Notes: generated by a model from the letters alone, not told the origin. 64,000 nt of DNA from Chitinophaga pinensis (GCA_902167325.1 LR632930.1:2232001-2296000), one strand, 5' to 3'; shown: positions 35,752-44,836, numbered from the stretch's first letter. Numbers and translations are program-made.

Positions 35752-35782
35752 AAGAGCGTGTATTACTCATACACGCTCTTTA
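35752..35782. terminator. Hairpin between the RelE-like gene and PBP1A
   Basis: The arms AAAGAGCGTGTA and TACACGCTCTTT (35752-35763, 35771-35782) are perfect. With A-rich sequence on the left, it can serve both convergent genes. Confidence 0.8.
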
Positions 35783-35790
35783 TGCTATAA

Positions 35791-38226
35791 TCAGTTACTG
35801 CTTTTCGGTTTGGGAGGCATCTGTGCTTTGGGCTGCTGGCCGGAAGTTTGAGGCTCATCGCGCTTCGGGGCTTTTTCCTTTGGTGCTTCTTTAGGGTCCT
35901 TTTGTTCCTTGGGAACATCTTTAGGCGCTTCTTTCGGCTGTTGCTCTACCGGCTCACCGTATGCGCCTACGTCAACGCTTTCATAGTCGCTGGCACCACC
36001 ATTACCCACGTCTTCCGCTTCTGCGCCGGGCTGTATGTTAGACTCGTAATTGAAATACAGGTCGTTGCGCATATTGGCGGGAATCGGGAAAGTAGACTTA
36101 GGATCAATACCAAGCGTTTTGTCGGCATAAACCTTCTGCATGAATAATGCGAAGATAGGCAGACCGGTGTTAGCGCCCTGACCCAGTGCGGTGCTGCTGA
36201 AGCGGAGGTAGTTGTTGTCGCAACCTACCCATGCACCTGCGAGGAGCTGAGGCGTGTATCCGAGGAACCAGCCATCGGTGTTATCGTTAGTAGTCCCGGT
36301 TTTACCCGCTACTTCACCGGGGATGTTGTAGCGGAAGCGCAACCGCGCACCGGTACCTCCTGGAGCAGTAACGCCTTCCATCATCTTTACCATCGTATAG
36401 GAGTCGATTTCGCTGATCACTTCTTTCTTCTCCGGAACATATGTTTCGAGGATATTACCGAAGCGGTCTTCGATACGGGTAATGTATATGGGAGTAGTGA
36501 TCACACCACGTGCAGGGAACATGGTGTAAGCTCTCAGCATATCATACAGCGAAAGCGTAGATGTACCCAGTGCAATGGACGGATAAGGTTCGATCTTGCT
36601 CGACTGGAAGCCGATCTTATCATTCGCGAAATTGGCGAATGATTTGGCACCGAATTGTTTGATAAGGTATGCGCTCACCAGGTTGAGTGACTTGGCCAGT
36701 GCGCCTGCCATGGAAATGGAACCACCCACACTGCCTTCTGAGTTGCGCGAAAGCGTCCAGTTACCGATGGTAACAGGCTCATTGGGAAGCATGGTATTGG
36801 GATTGAAGCCATTCATCAGCGCAAACAGGTAGAGGAACGGTTTGAATGTAGAACCCACCTGGCGGGTGGTTTTGTATACGTGGTCGTTCTTGAAATACCT
36901 GAAGTCGGGACCGCCTACCCATGCTTTGATTTCTCCGCTTTCAGGGTCCATAGCCATGAAACCGGACTGTAAGATGGCGCGGTGATACTTGATGGAGTCG
37001 AGGGGCGTCATTACCGTATCGATATCATTGATCTCGGTGTTGGTATAACTCCTCCAGGAGAAGGCTTTCATTTTGGTAGGTGTGTTGAATGCCTTCTGAA
37101 TCTCTTCGTCAGACGCTTCTTCTTCCTTCATGCTGCGGTAGCGGTCGGTATCCTTGATGAAGTTCTGCAGGTCTCTGGAAGCGATGTTGCCATTCCATAC
37201 TTTGCCGGACTTGATATTAGCCTGCTGCTGGAACTGCTTCTGGAGGTCTTTAAGATGGTGCGCCACTGCTTCCTCTGCATACAGTTGCATGCGGGGATTG
37301 ATGGTGGTGTAGATCTTCAGGCCATCGCGGTAAAGGTTGTATTCGGAACCATCCGGTTTTTTATGCTCTTTGCACCAGGTTTTCAGCTCACTGCGCAATA
37401 CTTCACGGAAGTAAGGGGCCAGTCCTTTGTTATGGTCGAGCTTATTATAGCGCAGTACAATGGGACGGCTTTTGGCGGAATTACCATCGGCATTGGTGAT
37501 ATAACCTTCGCTTGCCATGTTGTCGATTACGGTATTGCGGCGGTTAAGTGCCATTACAGGGTTACGACGGGGATTGTACTGGGTGGAGCCTTTCAGCATA
37601 CCAACCAGCGTAGCGGCTTCTTCTATGGAAAGGCGGGAAGGGTCTTTACTGAAGAAGGTGCGCGCCCCGTTTTCAATCCCGTATACGTTATCGCCAAAAG
37701 CAACCGTATTAAGGTAAAGCGTGATGATTTCTTTTTTGGTAAGGTTTCTTTCCAGCTTAATGGCGATCACCCACTCGGAAAGCTTCTGGAAAGAGCGGAC
37801 TACCAGGTTACGGGAACGGGTTTTACCCTCACCGTCTTGCTGAAGGTTAAGTGCCAGCTGCTGGGTGATGGTGGATGAACCACGCTTTTTACCAATCAGC
37901 AGGTAGAAAGGAATAGCCGCCGTAGCCTTGGCGTCGATACCGGAGTGACTATAGAAATTACGGTCTTCCGTAGCGAGGAGGGCATTGATTACGTTGGGGG
38001 AAATATTCTTGTAGTCGACGTTGGAGCGGTCTACCTGCAGGTATTTACCCATAATGGTACCGTCTTCAGCGATTACTTCGGAAGCAAGCGCTGTACGCGG
38101 GTTTTCCAGTTCCTCCATGCTTGGCATGTGGCCGATGATCCGGAGATTGATCAACAGGAGGAGGATGAGGAATAAAGACACCCCGCATCCAAAGGTCACC
38201 CATAATATTTTTACGGATTTTTTCAT
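35791..38226 (-). CDS. Penicillin-binding protein 1A (bifunctional transglycosylase/transpeptidase)
   Basis: This 811-residue class A enzyme polymerises and cross-links peptidoglycan, anchored by one N-terminal helix (about 7-27). The transglycosylase domain has the catalytic Glu in LLATEDRNFYSHSG, then GSSTITQQLALNL and ERNLTKKEIITLYLNTVAFG. The transpeptidase has the Ser-x-x-Lys motif in VGSTFKPFLY, an SxN-like motif in AKSLNLVSAYL, and KTGT in GKTGTTNDNTDGW. The last ~75 residues are a low-complexity Pro/Lys/Glu tail (PKEAPKEKAPK), not part of the usual fold. The gene is single, between the RelE hairpin and porW. Confidence 0.95.
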   Translation of the reverse strand: MKKSVKILWVTFGCGVSLFLILLLLINLRIIGHMPSMEELENPRTALASEVIAEDGTIMGKYLQVDRSNVDYKNISPNVINALLATEDRNFYSHSGIDAKATAAIPFYLLIGKKRGSSTITQQLALNLQQDGEGKTRSRNLVVRSFQKLSEWVIAIKLERNLTKKEIITLYLNTVAFGDNVYGIENGARTFFSKDPSRLSIEEAATLVGMLKGSTQYNPRRNPVMALNRRNTVIDNMASEGYITNADGNSAKSRPIVLRYNKLDHNKGLAPYFREVLRSELKTWCKEHKKPDGSEYNLYRDGLKIYTTINPRMQLYAEEAVAHHLKDLQKQFQQQANIKSGKVWNGNIASRDLQNFIKDTDRYRSMKEEEASDEEIQKAFNTPTKMKAFSWRSYTNTEINDIDTVMTPLDSIKYHRAILQSGFMAMDPESGEIKAWVGGPDFRYFKNDHVYKTTRQVGSTFKPFLYLFALMNGFNPNTMLPNEPVTIGNWTLSRNSEGSVGGSISMAGALAKSLNLVSAYLIKQFGAKSFANFANDKIGFQSSKIEPYPSIALGTSTLSLYDMLRAYTMFPARGVITTPIYITRIEDRFGNILETYVPEKKEVISEIDSYTMVKMMEGVTAPGGTGARLRFRYNIPGEVAGKTGTTNDNTDGWFLGYTPQLLAGAWVGCDNNYLRFSSTALGQGANTGLPIFALFMQKVYADKTLGIDPKSTFPIPANMRNDLYFNYESNIQPGAEAEDVGNGGASDYESVDVGAYGEPVEQQPKEAPKDVPKEQKDPKEAPKEKAPKRDEPQTSGQQPKAQMPPKPKSSN

Positions 38227-38327
38227 ATGTTAAAAAGTGTGAAACAGTCTGTTTAGCGCAAAATTATGCATTTTCCCCGCGTTTCATAGGCCGGGTTGCA
38301 TGAGCTTACTGGTTTGTATTACAAATA

Positions 38328-41300
38328 TTATTCCGTTATGTAGTTGTTGTTGAAGAATGTGCGGTAGCCTTCTATGTCTTTGGTATTATTTAACAGAATG
38401 AAGTTTTCGCGTGAAATGATGAACAACCGGTAGTCAGTAGGCCGTATCCGGGGGATAATGGTTTCACTGGCAACGCGGGAAATTTCATCGAAGTAGTCCA
38501 GGGCTTTGTTCTCATCAGGGAACAGGCGAACGATCACCATGATCTCCGTAGGTGTCAGCGCATAGGTGCTGGTTTGCAGCTGGCTGGCCGGGTACTTGTC
38601 AGTATTGTATTTGGTGAACTGAGCCACTGCTTCATCTATCAGCACTTTGGATACCCGGTCGAAGTGGACCACTACGAAATGGGGGATGGATGCTTTTTCG
38701 GCACCCAGCTGGTAGGGTGTTACCGGCTTCGCAGGTGGCGGAGGCGGTACATTGGCAGCTGCGGCGGCTGAATCCAGTTTGGCTTTCAGAGCCAGCGAAT
38801 CGGCCATGTTTGGCTGTGGCGTTTGCCAGGGGTAGCGGATACGGATGTTTTCGTCTACATGAGTTACACCACTGCTGTCGCGGGTGATTTCCAGTTTGGT
38901 GAGGTATTCGGTCAGTTCCTGGCGGCGCTCCAATGCTTCCTGAATGGATTTTGCCTGTGTCAGGATGGCAGCATCGCCGGGGTATTTGGTGATAACGGAT
39001 CCAATGGCGGCTTTGCCTTCGTCTTCCGTACCGGTTTTGATAATAGCCATGGCCTCCAGCAGGTCGAATTTAGGCTGAAGGGAGCTATAGCCAACGATAG
39101 AGTCGGATAATTTGCGAAGCACGAATATGGTATCGTAATTCCCTTTGCGGAAGGACTCGTAAGCTGCTTCGTAAATAGAAGCAGCTGCCTGGGTTTTAGC
39201 TTTGTCTTCGGTATTCTGCAGTCCGTGCGTCAGGATGCTGGCATACTGCGTTCCGGCGTGCTGGGTGAGGATCTGTTGTTTGTATTTGGAAGCCAGATCA
39301 TTGTGATTCAGCTTGTTATGCCAGGCGTAAAGGCTGTATAGCACTTCTACCTTGCGCGGATGATCCGGGAAGCGGTTCAGCAGGGTATCGTAGGTGGAAA
39401 TACCTTCACGGGTATCGTCCAGTTTATCGTTATAGAGCTTACCGAGATCATAATAAGCGTTTTCCTGTCGGTCACGGGAGGCTTCGAGCTTCTCCGGAGT
39501 GTCGGGCAGCTGACCGGCGAGCAGGCCGGTATTGATACTGTCTGCAGGGAGATCAGCGATAGAGGCAGCGGTATTGCCTGTATTTTCCGTTTGCCCTTCG
39601 GGGGCTGTATTATTGTTGTTTCCGGCAAGGAGGGCACCGGATTGCTGGCTGCGGCGCCAGTTATCACCAAGTGCGCGGTTGCCCCAGCGGCGGCGAAACT
39701 CGCTGAAACCGGCAGACTTGTTGTTCTGGTTATAGAAATACCATTCCCCGCCTTCATTACCGGGCCCGAAGGAAGGATTATTGAAGTTATTGTTCGTATT
39801 AAATCCGGAAGGTGCTTGTGCAGAAGTACTGCTGCCTTTTTTGCCACCTTCGGCAGGAGGCGGAGTTTTGGCTGCCTTGAAGGCTGCCACCTGTTTCACG
39901 AGGAAGGAGTCGCGCATGGCAGGCGAAAGGGCGGCGATTTGCTGGAGACTGTCTTCATCACGGATGATCTGCACTTTTTCAGCTACGGCTCCCAGCGATT
40001 CTTTCCGGGCATTCACGAGGGCGGCATCATGGAAATCAGGACCCATGATGGCAGCGGTACTGTCGTAATAACGCTGGGCATCACGATAGGATTTGCGGAA
40101 GTAGTAGATGTCCGCCATCCCTTTGAAAGTCAGTGTTTTCTGCAGCATATTCGCACTTTCCACGCGTAATGCTTTCTCCAGATAGCCGATGGCACGTTCA
40201 GGATCGTCATTGGCGCAGAGGACGGCCATATTGTAATAAATGGCATCCCGGAAGGAGATGAAGCGCTCTTTGCGGAGCATGCTTTCGAGGGCTTTGATGC
40301 TTTCTTCGAGGCTGCCGCCATTAATTCTGGTATTGGCTTTGGCTATCTGAACGCGGGCGTTAAAGTCGATCGTGGCATCCGGCTTAAGGGAAATCACTTC
40401 CCGGAAAGCCGTCATGGCAGAATCGGGCTTGCTTTGGTAGGCGTAGAGCTGACCGAGGATGTAATACATCCGGGCTTTCTGATCGCGGCCGCTGTTGCCT
40501 TTTTTAATGGCTATTTTCAGCGGCTCAATGGTTTCTGCATACATGCCCTGTTTATAGAATTTCCAGGCCTGTAGCTCAGCCAGCTGCCCGTCGAGGCGGC
40601 GGGGGAAGTAAGGATCTGATTCCAGTATATTCAGGAGCGACTGGGCTTCGTCATGTTTCTTTTGTTCGATAAGGGTGCGTGCCTGCCAGAGGAAGGCATC
40701 GTTCCGGGAGGATTTATGCCTGAATTCCCGGGCATACCAGGTTTTCTCCTTTTCGCGGCTGGAAATGGAGAGGAGATCGTCCTGACTGCGGCCTACTACG
40801 GTATTGTACTCCGATTTCTTTTTAGGCGCAAAGGTGGTATTGATGTACTGGAAGGTGTTGAAGGCATTTTCCCAGTCGCCTTTGTAGTAATAAGCCTTTC
40901 CTACGAGGAGGTAGCAATCGTCTATCCACCGGCCTCTGGGGTCGTGGATCTGAACGGCTACGGAGGCTTTCTGGACTACGGAGTCGAGTTCATTGACATC
41001 GAGGTTCAGCTTATCGACGGTGAAAGGGTAGAAGGGGAGAAAAACGTTATAGTTATCCTGCCGCTGGCGGTTGATGCCGGTGAGCACTTTTTCCAGCTTG
41101 AGTTTGGCATGATAGTAATAGTTATACCGGGTCACGGTATTCTGAACCACCCGGCGGGTGACGGTGAAGGGCTTTGCAGCCATTTTTTCGGACGGGGGGC
41201 GCCGGTCTTCCACCTTCAGGGGTTTCTCGGGCCTGGCAGCAGGCTTATCCTGGCCGAAAACCGTAGTGGAGGCAGCGCAAACGAACATCCATCCCACCAC

Positions 41301-41336
41301 TCCGGTGCGTAATAGAGATATTTTAGAACAATGCAT
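38328..41336 (-). CDS. porW: PorW/SprE-like TPR protein of type IX secretion and gliding
   Basis: PorW/SprE is needed for type IX secretion (and gliding in Flavobacterium), linking the trans-envelope machine to outer-membrane parts. I chose the Met at 41336, which gives a signal peptide (MHCSKISLLRTGVVGWMFVC, cleaved near VFGQ); the longer frame adds a basic stretch. The 1002-residue product has TPR repeats over about 120-460, then the family hallmark GGEWYFYN...FRRRWGNRALGDNWRRS near residue 570, more TPR-like helices, and a C-terminal domain ending FNNNYITE. At 1002 residues it is longer than the ~870 of the Flavobacterium protein, with a Gly/Asn/Ser-rich insert. It is divergent from the bactofilin-containing operon. 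Confidence 0.8.
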   Translation of the reverse strand: MHCSKISLLRTGVVGWMFVCAASTTVFGQDKPAARPEKPLKVEDRRPPSEKMAAKPFTVTRRVVQNTVTRYNYYYHAKLKLEKVLTGINRQRQDNYNVFLPFYPFTVDKLNLDVNELDSVVQKASVAVQIHDPRGRWIDDCYLLVGKAYYYKGDWENAFNTFQYINTTFAPKKKSEYNTVVGRSQDDLLSISSREKEKTWYAREFRHKSSRNDAFLWQARTLIEQKKHDEAQSLLNILESDPYFPRRLDGQLAELQAWKFYKQGMYAETIEPLKIAIKKGNSGRDQKARMYYILGQLYAYQSKPDSAMTAFREVISLKPDATIDFNARVQIAKANTRINGGSLEESIKALESMLRKERFISFRDAIYYNMAVLCANDDPERAIGYLEKALRVESANMLQKTLTFKGMADIYYFRKSYRDAQRYYDSTAAIMGPDFHDAALVNARKESLGAVAEKVQIIRDEDSLQQIAALSPAMRDSFLVKQVAAFKAAKTPPPAEGGKKGSSTSAQAPSGFNTNNNFNNPSFGPGNEGGEWYFYNQNNKSAGFSEFRRRWGNRALGDNWRRSQQSGALLAGNNNNTAPEGQTENTGNTAASIADLPADSINTGLLAGQLPDTPEKLEASRDRQENAYYDLGKLYNDKLDDTREGISTYDTLLNRFPDHPRKVEVLYSLYAWHNKLNHNDLASKYKQQILTQHAGTQYASILTHGLQNTEDKAKTQAAASIYEAAYESFRKGNYDTIFVLRKLSDSIVGYSSLQPKFDLLEAMAIIKTGTEDEGKAAIGSVITKYPGDAAILTQAKSIQEALERRQELTEYLTKLEITRDSSGVTHVDENIRIRYPWQTPQPNMADSLALKAKLDSAAAAANVPPPPPAKPVTPYQLGAEKASIPHFVVVHFDRVSKVLIDEAVAQFTKYNTDKYPASQLQTSTYALTPTEIMVIVRLFPDENKALDYFDEISRVASETIIPRIRPTDYRLFIISRENFILLNNTKDIEGYRTFFNNNYITE

Positions 41337-41527
41337 GTAAAGCCAGGTCAGTAATAACTTCTTTATTAACTTTTTTATGGGAGAAAATATTTTAAAGATA
41401 GGATAATTTTTTTTCGGACTGCGCGTATATAGGCTAACTTGGGGCAAATCAGAAATCGTATTTACAAATTATGAATTTTTGATGGATATTTCGGTAATTT
41501 CTTCAATCTTTACATTTTTGCAGAAAT

Positions 41528-41923
41528 ATGGCTACGGACGACAAAAATAAGGGAAGAAGCCTGGACCGGCTGAACCACAAATACAGGCTGGTTATCATGA
41601 ACGATGATACCTATGAGGAGGTGACGGCTTTCCGGTTATCCCGCATGAGCGTTTACGTGGCGCTGAGCACCCTTTTTGTGCTGCTGGTTGCCATTACGGT
41701 AGCCACGGTAGTATTTACACCGCTGCGATATTACATCCCCGGATATGGTGATCTGAAGCAGCGGAAAGAGTTCCTGCAGCTGAAAATGCGGACAGACTCC
41801 CTGGAGCGCGCCATTTCCACCCGCGACCGCTACCTGCAAAACCTGAAAGATGTCATCGGCGGAAACATTCAGCTGGATACTACCATGCTGAAGGTCCCTA
41901 AAGTTGAGAATAGTACTTATTAA
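41528..41923 (+). CDS. Membrane-anchor protein resembling the N terminus of M23 peptidases, peptidase domain absent
   Basis: The 131-residue product begins with a short basic segment, then KYRLVIMNDDTYEEVTAFRLS and one membrane helix (about 42-64), followed by PLRYYIPGYGDLKQRKE and a coiled coil (LKMRTDSLERAISTRDRYL). This matches the N-terminal part of Bacteroidota M23 family metallopeptidases, which normally continue for another ~150 residues with HxxxD and HxH zinc motifs. Here the frame stops at 41923 and bactofilin starts 53 nt later; no M23 motif follows in any frame. It may be a natural anchor or adaptor for bactofilin, or a truncated enzyme. The start fits the family. Confidence 0.7.
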   Translation: MATDDKNKGRSLDRLNHKYRLVIMNDDTYEEVTAFRLSRMSVYVALSTLFVLLVAITVATVVFTPLRYYIPGYGDLKQRKEFLQLKMRTDSLERAISTRDRYLQNLKDVIGGNIQLDTTMLKVPKVENSTY

Positions 41924-41976
41924 ATATTTTTTCACTATCTTAGATCGTCTTTATTAAAAGAAAAACCTTCTGACCT

Positions 41977-42429
41977 ATGTTTAACCAAAGTAAGAAAAGT
42001 GAAGGCAAGAGCATTATGCCTTCCTCCAACATTAACCTTATTGGCAACGGAACCACTATTCAGGGAGATATTGTGTGTGAAGGGGATATCCGTATTGATG
42101 GACAGGTAACAGGCCTGGTTTCTACCAAAGCGAAGATTGTGGTAGGACCGGAAGGGGAGATTCTGGGGGACCTGATCTGCCAAAGTGCGGACATTCTTGG
42201 TAAAGTGACCGGTATTATTAAAGTGGATGATCTGCTGTTCCTGAAGGGCAACGCATACATTAAAGGAGATATTTACACGGCGCATTTCGAAATGGAGCCT
42301 TCCGTAAAGTTCAATGGCCGCTGCTATATGGACCCTGCTGATGCTCCTCCGGTGCGTACTGTTTCTGAAATCACTGCAGAAGTAAAACATGGAAGATCCA
42401 TCGTCCAGGAAGAAACAGAAACCGTCTAA
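41977..42429 (+). CDS. Bactofilin (polymer-forming cytoskeletal protein)
   Basis: Bactofilins assemble into membrane-associated filaments that organise cell shape and envelope enzymes. The 150-residue product has the central right-handed beta-helix: NLIGNGTTIQGDIVCEGDIRIDGQVTG, then GPEGEILGDLICQSADILGKV, with hydrophobic residues at regular spacing. Short disordered ends surround it. The last 41 bp overlap the AtpZ gene, so translation is probably coupled. The upstream membrane-anchor gene and divergent porW form the neighbourhood. No nucleotide-binding motif is present, as expected. Confidence 0.92.
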   Translation: MFNQSKKSEGKSIMPSSNINLIGNGTTIQGDIVCEGDIRIDGQVTGLVSTKAKIVVGPEGEILGDLICQSADILGKVTGIIKVDDLLFLKGNAYIKGDIYTAHFEMEPSVKFNGRCYMDPADAPPVRTVSEITAEVKHGRSIVQEETETV

Positions 42430-42619
42430 CCTGCTCATGCGGTACGCCGGGCTGGCCTTCCAGATGATGGCCGGGATCGGTGTGGCGCTATGGCTGGGCT
42501 ACCTGCTGGATAAAAAAGTGAACATCGGATTCCCGCTGTTCATGATCATTTTTTCTTTACTCGCTTTAGGCCTACTTTTGTGGCAAATTGTAAAAGATAC
42601 CAGCAGGCATGACCGATAA
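42389..42619 (+). CDS. AtpZ/AtpI family protein
   Basis: This is a 76-residue inner-membrane protein with two helices (YAGLAFQMMAGIGVALWLGYLLD and FPLFMIIFSLLALGLLLWQIV), the usual AtpZ layout, with RKKQKPSNLLMRYAGLA before the first helix. Family members are encoded at the head of F-type ATP synthase operons and are linked to c-ring assembly or Mg/Ca transport. The start lies inside the bactofilin gene. Here no atpB follows (see the next gene and SprT), so the ATP synthase operon is elsewhere in the genome. Confidence 0.85.
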   Translation: MEDPSSRKKQKPSNLLMRYAGLAFQMMAGIGVALWLGYLLDKKVNIGFPLFMIIFSLLALGLLLWQIVKDTSRHDR

Positions 42620-43007
42620 ATTTATTTTCTGGCTGGCGGCAGTGTTCGCAGTCATTACAGGTACGTTGTTTATTTTGAAAGAAGGATGGCTCGCCACTAT
42701 GGGGGTACATTTTCCTATACTCATGATCGGCAACATCGTGCTCGCGCTCGTAACCCTGGTCAGCTATTCCACCAGCCGTAAAGGTCTTACGGCTGAAAAC
42801 CCGAACGTTTTCGTTCGCTCCGTTTATGCCTCCACGCTGAGCAAACTCATGCTCTGCGTGGTAGGTATCGCGGCTTATGTGATTGCCAACAGGAGCCAGG
42901 TCAGCAAAGCCACCATCTTCATCCTGCTGTTCTTTTACCTTGTGTATACCGTGCTGGAAACCTGGCAGCTGTTTCGCGCCAGCCTCAGGCACAAGAAACC
43001 AGAGTAA
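42609..43007 (+). CDS. Small four-helix membrane protein (AtpZ-associated)
   Basis: The 132-residue product has four hydrophobic helices and otherwise short loops. It overlaps the AtpZ gene by 11 bp. In Bacteroidota a protein of this sort commonly sits between AtpZ and the ATP synthase a subunit; the exact function is unknown. It may help membrane-sector assembly, an inference from context only. A TTG-started gene follows 3 nt after its stop. Confidence 0.7.
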   Translation: MTDKFIFWLAAVFAVITGTLFILKEGWLATMGVHFPILMIGNIVLALVTLVSYSTSRKGLTAENPNVFVRSVYASTLSKLMLCVVGIAAYVIANRSQVSKATIFILLFFYLVYTVLETWQLFRASLRHKKPE

Positions 43008-43010
43008 CCG

Positions 43011-43631
43011 TTGAAGCAAGAACATCCTTTACAGGCATTGGCCGCCTACCTGCCCGAAGGCACTTTTGAGCAGGTTATTGCATACATCACCGAATTTAAG
43101 GTGCATCTCACCATCACCCGCGAGCGCCAGAGCGTACTGGGCGACTACCGCCACCCTTACCAGGGCAAGGGCCACCGTATCAGCATCAATGGGGGGCTGA
43201 ATAAATACGCCTTCCTGCTCACGATGCTCCACGAAATAGCCCATCTCACCACCTTTCTTGTCTACGGCCACAGCGTATCCGCACATGGCCGCGAATGGAA
43301 GAATGAATACGGAAAAATCCTCCGGGAGTTCATCGGCAAAGGCTATATGCCCCACGATGTGGAAAACGCCGTTCGCCAAAGCCTTCACAATCCCGGCGCC
43401 ACTTCCTGCTCAGATGAGGGCCTCATGCGCATACTCATGCGGTACGACCGCCAGAAGGAAAACCACCACCTCGTGGAATCAGTTCCTGTAGGACAGTTGT
43501 TTAAAACCAAAGATGGAAGAGTATTCCGCAGGGGAGAGAAGATCAGGAAGCGCATCCGCTGCGAGGAAACTGAAACGCGCAGGGTATACCTCTTCAGCCC
43601 GGTGTATGAAGTTGAACTCGTTACCGGGTAG
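43011..43631 (+). CDS. SprT-like zinc metalloprotein
   Basis: The 206-residue product has a SprT-type zinc motif, LLTMLHEIAHL, with a further His/Glu-bearing segment in HGREWKNEYGKIL. In eukaryotes the related Spartan protease degrades DNA-protein crosslinks; bacterial members are poorly known. Later comes a basic C-terminal part (FRRGEKIRKRIRCEE) that could bind nucleic acid or a second metal site. It starts with TTG at 43011, 3 nt after the upstream stop, so it belongs to the bactofilin/AtpZ operon. Its last 11 bp overlap the convergent gene 43621-43920. Confidence 0.85.
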   Translation: MKQEHPLQALAAYLPEGTFEQVIAYITEFKVHLTITRERQSVLGDYRHPYQGKGHRISINGGLNKYAFLLTMLHEIAHLTTFLVYGHSVSAHGREWKNEYGKILREFIGKGYMPHDVENAVRQSLHNPGATSCSDEGLMRILMRYDRQKENHHLVESVPVGQLFKTKDGRVFRRGEKIRKRIRCEETETRRVYLFSPVYEVELVTG

Positions 43632-43920
43632 ACTTGCTGTTTTTTAGGAGGGAAGCAGGCCGGAAACCGTAATTCATGTCCAGCATAGAAATTACTTCAG
43701 CATTCAGTTGATTGTCGGGGAGATCACGTATCATAAGGTAGAGGCACCATTCCGCAAAATCATATAATAATATCAGTTGCGCCGTATCGTTGTTGATATG
43801 CGCCTGCACTGTCGCTGCTCTCAGTTCAATGAAAACATCACAGATTGTAGTGCCGGGCGATTCGAACTCGCGCCTGCAATATGGCATGCAGGCAATGGCC
43901 TTTCTTCTCCAGGTGCTCAT
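43621..43920 (-). CDS. Hypothetical protein, 99 residues
   Basis: I do not recognise this protein. It is helical (ELRAATVQAHINNDTAQLIL, then LLYDFAEWCLYLMIR), without signal peptide or membrane segment. Its ATG is 4 nt downstream of the stop of the NTF2-like gene, so the two are co-transcribed. The first 11 residues are basic and may be too many; Met12 is an alternative start. It is convergent with, and overlaps, the SprT-like gene. Confidence 0.5.
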   Translation of the reverse strand: MSTWRRKAIACMPYCRREFESPGTTICDVFIELRAATVQAHINNDTAQLILLYDFAEWCLYLMIRDLPDNQLNAEVISMLDMNYGFRPASLLKNSKSTR

Positions 43921-43924
43921 CGTC

Positions 43925-44836
43925 TTAATCGTGATTTACCATCTGCCGGAACATCATCCATTCCCCCTCTTCATTTTTCTTCCACACATTTATGCTTTTA
44001 CCGCTTCCGGTCCCGCCCGCAGGATCTTCCGCCGTATGCCAGCGAACTTTGTAAAACCCGTTCTCCAGAACAACACCACCACCCAGGTCTATCATGTTTG
44101 CATACAGGATATTCAGGGAATCGATCGTAAGATTGTCTGGCCGCTCGTGGCGCACGAAATAAGAATGTACGCTGTCGGAACCAATGTACATGTTTTCGTA
44201 ATAAGGCATATAAATCGCATCGGGGGCAAACAGCCGGGCGTGCGATTCTCCGTCTCTTGCAGTCACGAACCGTTTAATCAGTGCATTGCGTTCCGTGATC
44301 CGGGACGCTGTTGTATTGCTTATAGACGAAGGGGGTGGTGCTGCCGGGAAATCCGGGATCTGCGGAAGCGTAGAGCGCTCAAACCAATTCACCGAGCCCC
44401 AGACTTCAGCAATGATCAACGGGGCTTTTTTATTCCGTAGGTCCCAAACCCGGAGGTATTTGGCATTATAGGTTATAGTATCGGTACCTGTTTTCACGAA
44501 CCGGTGCTGATAGTTGCCGGCTTCAATGGCATAATTTCCCGCAGTCTGCACATCTGCGATGTTTCTGCTTAGCTTATTATACGTAGTACTTTTCAGCCAA
44601 TGATTATAGTAACTCCCGGTACTTTTACGCCCATACAAAATATTGTGAAATTCCGGCATAACAACCACCTGGCTGGAGTAATATGCCTGAAGCTGTTCTT
44701 CCCGGGAATGCAGGAAGGCTTCGTCCATTTGCATGCCTGTGGCATACAGAAAGCTTTTTACATCCTGTTGTGCAAAAATTGGTAAGGATATACCAAGCAG
44801 TAACAGATGCGCTTTTATGAAAAAAGGGATACGCAT
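43925..44836 (-). CDS. Exported protein with two NTF2/SnoaL-like domains
   Basis: The 303-residue product has a signal peptide (MRIPFFIKAHLLLLGISLPI, ending FAQQ), for which I start at 44836. Two NTF2-like halves follow, the first over about 25-150 (ATGMQMDEAFLHSREEQLQ, then YYSSQVVVMPEF) and the second over about 165-300 (KRFVTARDGESHARLFAPD, then AIYMPYYENM and FYKVRWHTAE). Such domains bind or transform small molecules but are often of unknown role; DUF4440-type proteins have the same pattern. The Tyr-rich first half and Trp near the end do not identify a ligand. Confidence 0.7.
   Translation of the reverse strand: MRIPFFIKAHLLLLGISLPIFAQQDVKSFLYATGMQMDEAFLHSREEQLQAYYSSQVVVMPEFHNILYGRKSTGSYYNHWLKSTTYNKLSRNIADVQTAGNYAIEAGNYQHRFVKTGTDTITYNAKYLRVWDLRNKKAPLIIAEVWGSVNWFERSTLPQIPDFPAAPPPSSISNTTASRITERNALIKRFVTARDGESHARLFAPDAIYMPYYENMYIGSDSVHSYFVRHERPDNLTIDSLNILYANMIDLGGGVVLENGFYKVRWHTAEDPAGGTGSGKSINVWKKNEEGEWMMFRQMVNHD

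Noticed and set aside
38328..41447. Longer start for porW at 41447
   Set aside because: It adds 37 basic residues before a clean signal peptide that starts at 41336.
43790..44440. Plus-strand 216-codon frame opposite the NTF2-like gene
   Set aside because: It is antisense to a gene with a signal peptide and coherent domains, and has no recognisable features.
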